DNA from: DATLGB01 sp963724135
Lineage (GTDB): Bacteria > Actinomycetota > Thermoleophilia > Solirubrobacterales > Solirubrobacteraceae
Assembly: GCA_963724135.1 (NCBI GenBank)
Contig: CAVRTA010000005.1
Span: forward strand, 1-64,000
DNA: 64,000 bases
Reading direction: 5' to 3'
Numbering within the stretch: the first letter of the stretch is position 1; every line of letters starts with the position of its first letter. The translations under genes were made by a program, and so were the position numbers. Of this stretch, positions 1-8,468 are shown piece after piece. The notes beneath the pieces are model-generated. The model was not told the origin of the DNA. It was given only the letters and a program-made list of their open reading frames with translations, and ran no database searches.

Positions 1-110
1 CACCGCATCTGGTTCTGGTGGGCACGGCGCGCGGCTGCGTCGCGAATTTCCAGGTGCGGAGCAGGCGCCTTTTGCCCACCCTACGATTGGCGCGAGCGGA
101 ACGTGCGTCA

Positions 111-182
111 GCGCCGCTTCTTGGCGCCCGGCTAGCGCCGCTTCTTGGCGCCCGGCTAGCGCCGCTTCTTGGCGCCTGGCAG
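111..182. repeat. 24-bp tandem repeat, three copies, at the ligD 3' end
   Basis: Three head-to-tail 24-bp units start at 111, 135 and 159; the third differs slightly at its end. Read on the minus strand each unit encodes Pro-Gly-Ala-Lys-Lys-Arg-Arg followed by TAG, so the last codons and stop of ligD have been copied twice downstream of the true stop at 156-158. A local tandem duplication or an assembly stutter would both give this. Confidence 0.8.
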
Positions 183-2748
183 GTCCTGGCGCAGCGTGAA
201 GAATTCCGGCCACGGATCGTCCTTCAGCACGTCGAGGCGCTGGCGCAGGTTGTCGATGCGGAAGTGATCGGCGCGAATGGCCTCCGACAATTCCTCCCAG
301 GCGAGCGGCGTCGACACGGTCGCGAGCGGCAGCGCGCGCGTCGAATAAGGCGCGACCGCGGTCGCGCCGCGGCCGTTGCGCAGATAGTCGATGAAGATGC
401 GCCCGCGCCGCGCCGCTTTGCTCATGGTGGCGAGGTAGCGCTGCGGGCTGCGCCTTGGCCATGCGCTCGGCAACCGCCTGGGTGAAGGCCTTGGCCTCGT
501 CCCAGTCGGCGCGCGGCGTGAGCGGCACGCACGACGTGCAGCCCCTTGCCGCCGGTGGTCTTGACGAAGCTCGCAAGGCCGTCATACGTCGAGCTGCGTC
601 GCGCACCTCGAGCGCCGCCTCGATCACGGCGCTCCATGTGCACGCCCTCGCCGGGATCGAGATCGAAGATCAGCCGGTCGGGCTGCTCCAGCCGCGTCGA
701 CGTCCGAGCCCCACGGGTGAATCTCCAGCACGCTCGCCTGCACCAGCTCGAGCAGCCCCTCGAGGCTGTCGATGCGCCAGCATCGGCTCCTTCTCGCCGA
801 CGTCGATGGCGCTGCACGCGCCTGGCTCGAGCCCGGCCCAGGCATGCTTGGCGAAGAAGCATTTCGCCGCCGACGCCGCGACGGGCAGCGCACCAGGCTG
901 AGCACGCCGGCCCTTGATGTGCGGCAGGATCCAGTCCGCGATGTCGGTGTAGAATTCGGCGAGGCCCTGCTTGGTGATGCCCGGCGTCATCCCAGAGGAT
1001 GCGCTCGGGATGGGTGAGGCGGCGCGGTGCGCGCCGTCCGGCATGCGCGCGGCTTTGGCGGTCTTCGCGGCGCGGGATCTCGAGCATGACCTCGTCGGCG
1101 CTGCTTGTCCTCGCGCAGTCCCTTGAACGAGGCCTGGCGGACCAGCCGTCGGCGGTCCAGCCGCGGAACTCGATCTCGCGCGACCAGCTCCGGCTCGAGC
1201 CCAGCGCACGCCCTTCTCGGCGCCGGCCGGCAGCGCGTTGGCGAGCTTGGGCTTCGCGGCCGCGATCTTGTCGAGCTCGGTGCGCAGCGCCGTCGCCTGA
1301 TCGGCCGAATAGCCGGTGCCGACGCGGCCCGCATAGTGCAGCTTGCCGTCGTCGTGGTAGCCGAGCAGCAGCGAGCCGACGGCGCGCTTTGGCGGCGGTC
1401 GACGGCACGTAGCCGAGCGATGATGAACTCCTGCCGCAGCGACGCACTTTCGTCTTCAGCCAGTGGTCGCCGCGCCCGGCGCGATACGGCAGGTCGACGC
1501 GCTTCGACACGATGCCTTCGAGGCCCGAGGCGGCAGGCATGCTCGAGCATCGTCGGGCCGTCGGCGTCGAGATGCTCGCTGAAGCGCGACGGCGATGTCG
1601 TGCGGCGCCGCGCCGAGCAGCTGCGCCAGCAGGCGCCTTGCGCTCGACCAGCGGCGCCGGCGTGAGGTCGAAGCCCTCGCAGATAGAGAAGGTCGAACAC
1701 GAAGTAGCGGAACCGGTCGCTGCGGCCCGGCCTCAGGTCGGCCTGCAGCGCCGGAAAGCTGGCGAGGCCGGTCGTCGTCCTCGACCACGATCTCGCCGTC
1801 GAGCAGCGCCGAGCTGAGGCCGAGCGACTTCAGCGCCGTCGGCGATGCGACGCGAACCGCGCCGTCCAGTCGAGGCCCTTGCGGGTGAGCAGCTTGCACC
1901 TTGCCGCCGTCGATGCGCGCCTGCATGCGATAGCCGTCGTGCTTGATCTCGTGCACCCAGTTCGGCTCCGCTCGGCGGCTTGTCGGTCACGGCTGCGGCA
2001 GGCTCGGCTCGAGGAAGGCCGGCAGGATGCCCTTGCGCGCGCCGCGCGAGCTTGCCGGGTCGGGCAGCGCGACGCTTGCGCGCGCCGATCACCTTGGCGC
2101 GGCCCGCGTGGTCCTTGCGCAATGCGTCCTGCGCGGCGAGCTCCTCGGTGGTCAGGCCGCTCGACGCACCGAGCGTCGTCTCCTGCTCGGTGATCTCGGC
2201 GTCGCCGGCGTCGCGCGCGAATTCGTCCTCGGCCTTGATCAGCAGCCAGTTCTCTCGTCTTCTCGCCGCGCCGCGGCTTCATGCGCACGAGGTGCCAGCG
2301 CCCGTGCAGCCGCTCGCCGTCGCAGCGTGAATTCGAGATGGCCCTTGCTGAGGCCCTTGTGCGGGATCGCCGCCGGCGTCCAGCGCCCGCGATCCCACAC
2401 GATCATCGTGCCGCCGCCGTACTCGCCCTTCGGGATGTTGCCCTCGAAGTCGAGATACTGCAGCGGATGGTCCTCGGTGCGCACCGCCAGCCGCTTCTCG
2501 GCCGGCGACGAGGCTCGGGCCGCGCGTCACCGCCCAGCTCTTCAGCATGCCGTCGAGCTCGAGCCGCAGGTCGTAGTGGAGCCGGCGCGCGTCGTGCTTC
2601 TGCACCACGAAGCCGCCAGCCGCGTGCCGCGCCCGCGCTTGCCTTGCGGCTCCGCGGTACGGCTGAAGTCGCGCTTCGCCTGCGTACTGCTCGAGCGGAT
2701 CGCTGGCGCCGTCTTCTTGCTTGTCTTGCTTTTGCGCGGTGACGCCAC
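156..2748 (-). pseudogene. ligD: Multidomain ATP-dependent DNA ligase LigD, frameshifted
   Basis: LigD seals and processes double-strand breaks in bacterial non-homologous end joining together with Ku. Read right to left the fragments give a phosphoesterase domain (about 2740-2150, with VQKHDARRLHYDLRLELDG and GNIPKGEYGGGTMIVWDRG), a ligase domain whose nucleotidyl-lysine motif EIKHDGYRMQARIDGG lies at about 1950-1905, and a polymerase/primase domain ending in GAKKRR at 156. A GTG start at 2748 gives about 864 residues, usual for the family. The frame changes many times; the shifts look like one-base consensus errors, so the gene may be intact in the cell. It lies 7 bases after the BRCT-MerR-TPR gene in a ku operon. 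The sequence looks alphaproteobacterial, unlike the rest of the window. Confidence 0.85.
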
Positions 2749-2755
2749 GGCTGCC

Positions 2756-3854
2756 CTACGACGATTGCGCGATCTGCATCTCGCAGTATTTCAGCGCCTG
2801 GCGGGCGCGCACCGCCCACGTCCGAGCTCTGGTCGAGCGCGAGGTAGCGCCGCCAGCAGATCGCCGCCTCCAGCACGTGGTCGGCGTTCAGGTAGAGCAT
2901 GCCGAGATTGAACATGCGCATCCGCATAGTCCGGATCGATGTCGAGCGCGCGCTCGAGGTGCGCCATCGCCTGCGCGGTGTCGCCCTGCTCCTCGCGCAA
3001 GCCGGCGAGATTGTACCAGGCCTTCCGCGTAGTCCTGGTCGGCCTTGATGGCGGCCCGATAGGCCGCCTCGGCCTCGGCACGCTTGCCCTGCTGGCGCAG
3101 CAGGTTTCCGAGGTTGAACGGCGCGGCCGGGTCGCGCGGGTCGAGCAGCTGGACCCGGCGATAGAGCCGCTCCGCAGTCGGCGGGGTCGCCCGTCTCCTC
3201 GGCCGCCTGCGCCTGCTCGAACAGGTCGTCCGGATCGTCCTCGGCCACCAGGTCGACCGGCAGCACGAACTGCCCGGTCTTGTCGGTGCGCCCCTTCATC
3301 TGCTCGACCAGGATGGCGTCGCGGGTCGCGGGCGAGAGCCGCAGGTTGGAGAGCGCCGCATCGGGCAGCCATTTGCGGATCTCGTGCAGGCTTTTCGTGA
3401 TGGTCGAGAGCGCGACGCCGGAGCCGATCAGCTCGGCGAGCTGGCGCGCGGCGGGCAGGTCGCGAAATCCATAGTGTCCGTCACGCGCGTCGAGCAGCCC
3501 GAACGTGGTGAGCTCCTCGATCGCCCGCAGCGGCAATCCGCTCAGGCGCGCGAGCTGCGCCGGCGTGTAGGTCTTCGGCTGGTCGTCGGGCTCGAGCTTG
3601 CCGGCCCATTCGAGGAAGCGCCGTTCGCTCTCGATCCGGACGCCGTAGTCTTTCGCGAGCTTCAGGCTGTTCGCCGGCCGCCCGTCGGGCAGCAGCGGCC
3701 AGCCGAATTCGCCCACCACCAGCACCGAGGTCTTCTTGGTGACGCCGCGGCGCGGCGTGCCGCCCCTCTCGCGCACCAGCGCGAAGGCCTCCTCGTGCTT
3801 CATCGAGGCGAGGCGCCCGGTGAAGACGACGACGTTGCCGAAGTCAGCTCGCAT
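2756..3854 (-). CDS. BRCT-MerR-TPR protein of the NHEJ operon
   Basis: Between ku and ligD lies a protein of about 365 residues once four one-base shifts (near 3170, 3030, 2925 and 2818) are ignored. Residues 5-85 look like a BRCT domain (VVFTGRLASMKHEEAFALV, then VTKKTSVLVVGE). Residues 95-165 resemble a MerR-type winged helix (YTPAQLARLSGLPLRAIEEL, FGLLDARDGHYGFRDL). The rest is TPR repeats, for example AWYNLAGLREEQGDTAQAMA. BRCT domains bind phosphoproteins or DNA ends and TPRs bind proteins, so an accessory scaffold or regulator of end joining is a reasonable inference. It starts 3 bases after the ku stop and ends at TAG 2756-2758. I recognise no named gene. Confidence 0.7.
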
Positions 3855-3857
3855 GCA

Positions 3858-4709
3858 TCAGCGTGTGCCGGTCTTCTTCTTGGCGGCAGGGCGGCGCGCC
3901 GGCGTGCTCGCCGCCGCCGGTTTCTTGGCGCCGGCGCTGATGCTGGCCTTCAGCGCGTCCATCAGGTTGATCACCCGCGGCGGCGCCTCGTCCTTGCCGA
4001 TGGTCTCGACCGGAATGCCGGCCTGCTTGCTCTTGAGCAGCTCCACCAGCGCCTTCTCGTAGTGGTCCTCGAACGACTTCGGGTCGAAGTGGCCGGCCTT
4101 GCTGTCGACGATGTGGGTGGCAAGCTTCATCATCTCGTCCGGCAGCTTCAGGTCCGGAATGTCCTCGAAATAGTCGGCGTGACTCGCGCACCTCGTAGGC
4201 ATAGCGCAAGCGTGGTGGCGAGCAGGCCCTTGTCGAAGGCTTCCAGCATCACCACGTGCTCGCGCCGCGACAGCACCACGCGCGCCAGCGCCACCATCTT
4301 CTTGGCGCGCATGGCGTCGCGGATCACCGAGAAGGCTTCCTGGCCGACCTGGTCGGTCGGCGTGATGTAGTAGGGGCTGTCGAGGTAGCGGTCGTCGATT
4401 TCGGCGCGGGGCACGAAGCGTATCGATATCGATGGTGTGCGTGCTCTCGATCTTGATCTTCTCGAGCTCGTCGTCCTCGACCAGGATGTACTGGCCCTTG
4501 GCGTATTCGTAGCCCGTCTTGATGTCCTCCTTGTCGACCGGCTCCATGCTTTCGGCGTCGACCATCTGCTGCTTCAGGCGGTTGCCGGTCTTGGAATTGA
4601 TCCGGTTGAACGAGACCCGCTCGGAGCCGGACGAGGCCGGATAGAGCGCGATCGGGCAGGAGACGAGCGAAAGCTTCAGGTAGCCTTTCCAATAGGCTCG
4701 GGGCGCCAT
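3858..4709 (-). CDS. ku: Ku DNA end-binding protein
   Basis: Bacterial Ku forms a homodimeric ring on DNA ends and recruits LigD. The N-terminus MAPRAYWKGYLKLSLVSCPI is typical, followed by the core beta-barrel (YEYAKGQYILVEDDELEKI, YLDSPYYITPTDQVGQEAF, MVALARVVLSRREHVVML). A Lys/Ala-rich C-terminal tail follows, as in many Ku proteins. An ATG exists at 4715, but GGAG lies directly against it and six bases before the ATG at 4709, so 4709 is preferred. Three one-base shifts (near 4415, 4200, 4185) break the frame; each is explained by an extra wobble base. First gene of a leftward operon with the BRCT-MerR-TPR gene and ligD. Confidence 0.88.
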   Translation of the reverse strand: MAPRAYWKGYLKLSLVSCPIALYPASSGSERVSFNRINSKTGNRLKQQMVDAESMEPVDKEDIKTGYEYAKGQYILVEDDELEKIKIESTHTIDIDTLRAPRRNRRPLPRQPLLHHADRPGRPGSLLGDPRRHARQEDGGAGARGAVAARARGDAGSLRQGPARHHACAMPTRCASHADYFEDIPDLKLPDEMMKLATHIVDSKAGHFDPKSFEDHYEKALVELLKSKQAGIPVETIGKDEAPPRVINLMDALKASISAGAKKPAAASTPARRPAAKKKTGTR

Positions 4710-4852
4710 GACCATCTCCTACGCGGGCACTCGAGGACGAGTGCATGAGTATAGCGGCCGGGCCGCCGGGGGTCGAATCACCGTGGATACAGCGAAATTG
4801 CTGCCGGAGGCTTAACGCCGGGGCGGGGCGGCCCGGTGCGGCCTAGCGCGGG

Positions 4853-4883
4853 TTGCAAGGACAGGCCAACACGCGCTTATCTT
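4853..4883 (+). promoter_or_regulatory. Possible promoter of the dienelactone hydrolase gene
   Basis: TTGCAA at 4853-4858 and TATCTT at 4878-4883 are separated by 19 bases, longer than ideal. A Shine-Dalgarno-like GAGGATAGG precedes the ATG at 4914. The stretch 4710-4913 between divergent ku and this gene holds nothing else that I can see. Confidence 0.3.
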
Positions 4884-4913
4884 GCTGTCGCGGACCGTGA
4901 GGATAGGCACGAC

Positions 4914-5190
4914 ATGATCGAACAGATGACCGAGATCGCCACCAAGGCCGGGCCGATGAACGCCTTCGTGACGCATCCGCAAGAGGGCGGGCCGTTTCCG
5001 GCGGTCGTCGTCTACATGGATATCTGGGGTCTGCGCGAGGAGCTGTTCGACATCGCGCGGCGGATCGCGACCGCCGGCTATCACGTCACGCTGCCGAACC
5101 TCTATTACCGCCAGGGCGACGTGCGTTTCGAGCAGCGCGACGCGCAGGGCCGCATGGTTTCGTTCAAGCTGCTGGCGGAGGACGAGCACC
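4914..5190 (+). pseudogene. Dienelactone hydrolase family protein, 3' part missing
   Basis: The first 90 or so residues (MIEQMTEIATKAGPMNAFV, then GGPFPAVVVYMDIWGLREEL and ARRIATAGYHVTLPNLYYR) match the N-terminal part of dienelactone hydrolase-like alpha/beta hydrolases, which act on small lactone or ester substrates. The nucleophile region and the remaining half of the fold are absent: near 5190 the reading frame changes to an unrelated protein. The start at 4914 has a good ribosome binding site. The abrupt end looks like a break between joined DNA fragments and not like a gradual decay. Confidence 0.7.
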
Positions 5191-5896
5191 GGCCACGAGC
5201 GCCAGGCGGGGCGGCCGCTGCGCGTCTCGAGCGCGTACGGCTGGCACAGCGACCACGGCGCCGTGTTCGGCGAAGAAGTCCGGCTGGGAGCGCGTGAACT
5301 GGTACGAGGGCAACGCCCGCGACGGCGACCGTGAGCTGCGCCCGCGCGGCTGGGCGGGCGAGCTGTGGTCGCCGGCGATCGGCGCCGAGCACCTCGCGAC
5401 GCGGGAGCGTGCCGGCCTGTTCGACGAGTCCTCGTTCGCCAAGCTCGCCGTCACGGGCCCGGGGCGGCCGCGTTCCTGGAGCGGCTGTGCGACAACAAGG
5501 TCGCACGCGACGTCGGCCGCATCACCTACACGCAGATGCTCAACGCGCGCGGCGGCATCGAGTCCGACTTCACCGTGACGCGGGTCGGCGAGGAGGCCTT
5601 TCAGATCGTCACCGGGACCGCGTTCGGCAACCACGACCTCGCGTGGCTGCGCCGCTGGGCGCCGGCTGATGGCTCGGTCCGGATCGAGGACGTGACCGCC
5701 GCGTGGTCGTGCTTCGCGCTCTGGGGGCCGGCGTCGCGCGACGTGCTGCAGCCGCTACGCCGTCCTCGCTGTCCAACGAGGACTTCCCGTACCTGACGAT
5801 GCAGGAGGCCGCGATCGCCGACGTGCCGGTGCGTGCGCTGCGCGTCACGTTCGTCGGCGGGTTTCGAGCTGGGAGATCTACTGCCCTGCCGAGATC
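5190..5896 (+). pseudogene. Internal fragment of a dimethylglycine/sarcosine dehydrogenase-like protein (GcvT part)
   Basis: With shifts near 5275 and 5462 corrected the segment reads RQAGRPLRVSSAYGWHSDHG, GEKSGWERVNWYEGNA, LFDESSFAKLAVTGPGAAA, FLERLCDNKVARDVGRITY and WEIYCPAE. These belong to the aminomethyltransferase-like (GcvT fold) half of FAD-dependent dimethylglycine or sarcosine dehydrogenases, which pass a one-carbon unit to tetrahydrofolate. The FAD domain and start are missing on the left, and the C-terminus is missing on the right, where the sequence becomes antisense menD. An isolated 0.7-kb internal piece without start or stop is best read as an assembly insert. Confidence 0.65.
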
Positions 5897-6481
5897 GCCC
5901 CCGCGCCGGCCGCCGCCGCCCGGCTCGGGCGGCAGGTCCTCGTCGAGCACGAGCGGCTCGCGCAGCGAGAAGTTCAGATGGACCGGTCCCGGCCGACCGC
6001 TGATCGCGGTGGCGAACGCGCGGCACGCCAGCGCTCGCATGAAGCGCATCCGCGCCTCGGTCGCCGGCGCGTCGTCGACCTCAAGGAACCACTTTGCGGC
6101 CCGCCCGTAGAGCTTGACCTGGTCGATCGTCTGCCCGGCCCCGACGTCGCGCAGCTCCGGCGGACGGTCGGCGGTCAGCACCAGTAGCCCGACGCGCGCC
6201 TCGTAGGCCTCGATCACGGCGGGCGCGTAGTTGGCGGCGGCGGTGCCGGACGTGCAGGCGAGGACAGCCGGCCGCCCGGTCGCCTTGGCGGCGCCGAGCG
6301 CGTGGAAGGCGCCGGCGCGCTCGTCGATGTGCGAGGAGCAGGTGACGCGGCCGTCGCGGGCGAGGCTGAACACCAGCGGCGTCGAGCGCGACCCGGGGGA
6401 GAGGGCCGCATGGGTCACGCCGCAGCGCGCCAGCTCGTCGACGAACGCGCGCAGGCCAAGATATGTGTCGATAGCTGTCAT
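5897..6481 (-). pseudogene. menD: MenD (SEPHCHC synthase), N-terminal third only
   Basis: MenD is the thiamine diphosphate enzyme that adds 2-oxoglutarate to isochorismate in menaquinone synthesis. The N-terminal domain is clear: TYLGLRAFVDELARCGVTHA, LSPGSRSTPLVFSLARDG, SHIDERAGAFHALGAAKATG (containing the catalytic Glu region), and VLACTSGTAAANYAPAVIEA. About 195 residues are present of the usual 550. The reading is lost in a GC-rich run near 5896, where a different gene begins on the other strand. The ATG at 6481-6479 overlaps the menH ATG head to head in a CATG. Only the 5' part is seen; the real gene is presumably whole elsewhere. Confidence 0.85.
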
Positions 6482-7154
6482 GCGCGACCTGGTCCTACTC
6501 CACGGATTCACCCAGACCGGCCGGTCGTGGGCGCCGCTCACCGCGGAGCTGCGGGGACGCTACCGCTGCTTCGCCCCCGACCTGACCGGCCACGGGGACG
6601 CGTCGCAACGCCGGCCCGCGAGCTTCGACGCCGTCGCCGCCTATCTGCGCGCCCTGCACATGGACCGCTTCACGCTGTGCGGCTACTCGATGGGCGGCCG
6701 GCTCGCGCTCGACTTCGCCGTGCGCCACCCCGAGCGCGTCGAGCGCCTCGTCGTGATCGGCGCATCGCCGGGGATCGCCGACGCCGCCGAGCGCGCGGCG
6801 CGACGCAGCGCCGACCTCGAGCTCGCGGAGCGCATCGAGCGGATCGGCCTCGAGGCGTTCGTCGACGAGTGGGGGGCACAGCCGCTGTTCGCGACCCAGC
6901 CGCGCGGCGTCGCCGCCGCGGCGCGCGCGGACCGCCTGCGCAACACGGCGGCGGGGCTGGCCGCCGCGCTGCGCGGGATGGGCACCGGAGCCATGGACCC
7001 GCTGTGGGACAGGCTGCCCGAGGCGACGTGGGTGGTCGGCGAGCACGACGAGAAGTTCCGCGCGATCGCGCCCGTGGATCCCGTCGTCATCCCGGCGGCA
7101 GGCCATGCCGCCCACCTGGAGGCGCCCGAGGCCGTCGCGGAGGCGCTGGCGTGA
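6480..7154 (+). CDS. menH: Alpha/beta hydrolase, probable SHCHC synthase MenH
   Basis: The 224-residue protein is an alpha/beta hydrolase with LVLLHGFTQTGRSWAPL, the nucleophile elbow CGYSMGGRLALDFA (Ser in G-Y-S-M-G), and a C-terminal His in AAGHAAHLEAP. MenH removes pyruvate from SEPHCHC in menaquinone synthesis. The family is hard to separate from other small hydrolases, but placement against menD and near menC, menA, menB and menE supports the assignment. No ribosome binding site is visible before the ATG at 6480, so the message may be leaderless. The menD start codon overlaps it in CATG at 6479-6482. Confidence 0.75.
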   Translation: MRDLVLLHGFTQTGRSWAPLTAELRGRYRCFAPDLTGHGDASQRRPASFDAVAAYLRALHMDRFTLCGYSMGGRLALDFAVRHPERVERLVVIGASPGIADAAERAARRSADLELAERIERIGLEAFVDEWGAQPLFATQPRGVAAAARADRLRNTAAGLAAALRGMGTGAMDPLWDRLPEATWVVGEHDEKFRAIAPVDPVVIPAAGHAAHLEAPEAVAEALA

Positions 7155-7191
7155 TGGCATCGCCGGCGGCAGGCCGCCTACCCTGACCGCC

Positions 7192-8302
7192 GTGTCCTCG
7201 ACCGACGCGCTCGTGCAGATCCCCGCCGACCTCAAGCCCGCCGACGGGCGCTTTGGGTCGGGGCCGTCGAAGGTGCGGCCGGAGCAGCTCGCACACCTCG
7301 CCGAGCAGAGCGCGCTGATGGGGACCTCGCACCGCCAGAAGCCGGTCAGGGACCTCGTCGGGCGCATCCAGCAGGGCATCTCCGAGCTCCTCCGGCTCCC
7401 CGCCGGCTACGAGGTCGCCCTGGGCAACGGCGGCACGACCTGCTTCTGGGATGCCGCCGCCTTCGGCCTCGTGCGCGAGCGCGCGCAGCACCTCACCTTC
7501 GGCGAGTTCAGCGCCAAGTTCGCCGCGGTCACCGAGGGGGCGCCGTTCCTCGCCGACCCGGTGATCAGCGACGCCGAGCCCGGCACCGCACCGGCCGTCG
7601 AGCCCGCCGACGGCGTCGACGCCATCACCTGGGCGCACAACGAGACCTCCACGGGGGTGATGCTGCCGGTCACCCGGCCCGCCACGGACGCGCTCGTCCT
7701 GATCGACGCCACCTCGGGCGCCGGGGGCCTCCCCGTCGACGTCGGACAGGCCGACGCGTACTACTTCGCGCCCCAGAAGGCGTTCGCCGCCGACGGGGGC
7801 CTGTGGCTGCCGCCCTCAGTCCCGCGGCTCTCGAGCGCATCGATGAACTGGCCGCGAGTGACCGCTGGATACCGCCCTTCCTGTCGCTGCCGACCGCAGT
7901 CGAGAACTCGCGCAAGCAGCAGACCTACAACACGCCCGCGCTCGCGACCCTGCTGCTGCTCGCCGAGCAGCTCGCTGGATGACTCGCGGCGGCGGGCTCG
8001 ACTTCGCGGTCGGCGCGCACGCCGCTCCTCGACCACCTGTACCGATGGGCCGAGGCGTCCGCGTTCGCGACGCCGTTCGTCAGGATGCCGCCAGGCGCTC
8101 GCTGGTGGTGGGACGATCGACTTCGACGACGCGGTCGACGCCGCGCAGATCGCCCGACGCTGCGCGCGAACGGCATCGTCGACACCGAGCCCTACCGCAA
8201 GCTCGGCCGCAACCAGCTGCGCATCGCGATGTTCCCGGCGATCGAGCCCGACGACGTCGCGCCGTGACCGCCTGCATCGACTACGTGGTCGAGCACCTCT
8301 AG
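7192..8302 (+). CDS. serC: Phosphoserine aminotransferase, frameshifted
   Basis: SerC converts 3-phosphohydroxypyruvate and glutamate to phosphoserine with PLP. The protein reads IPADLKPADGRFGSGPSKVR, LMGTSHRQKPVRDLVGRI, LGNGGTTCFWDAAAFGLV, ITWAHNETSTGVMLP, and YYFAPQKAFAADGGLW with the PLP lysine in PQKAF. A GTG start at 7192 matches actinobacterial SerC N-termini. From about 7805 onward at least four one-base shifts occur, but the C-terminus (ANGIVDTEPYRKLGRNQLRI, then CIDYVVEHL) is recovered in pieces, about 370 residues in total. Its TAG stop is the first TAG of a palindromic repeat (8299-8468). SerA lies 10 kb away in the same window. Confidence 0.88.
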
Positions 8303-8468
8303 TCCGTGGCGCTATTTCGCGGGCAGTTCTCGACCCGTCTGCCCGCGCGTGGCGGCCCGCGACAAACGCTCACGTACGCCTCGGTATGCCGGCGAAGTTT
8401 GTCGCCGACCACGAGACACGACCAGCCGGGCCGATCACTGCGCCCGATCTAACAACTCACGGCACTAG
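8299..8468. repeat. CTAG-bounded palindromic element, long copy with nested insert
   Basis: This 170-bp element runs from the CTAG at the serC stop to the CTAG at the menC stop. Its outer parts closely match the reverse complement of the 89-bp element at 38461-38549: about 48 bases on the left and 31 on the right, including CTCACGGCACTAG. About 80 additional bases in the middle contain a separate perfect 9-base inverted repeat, GCGACAAAC at 8359-8367 and GTTTGTCGC at 8397-8405. It sits between convergent genes and could also work as a transcription terminator in both directions. It encodes no protein. Confidence 0.8.

Noticed and set aside
156..4709. Horizontal transfer of an NHEJ island into an actinobacterium
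   Set aside because: The boundaries at 5190 and 5896 cut genes with no mobile element, integrase or repeats; a misassembly explains them more simply.
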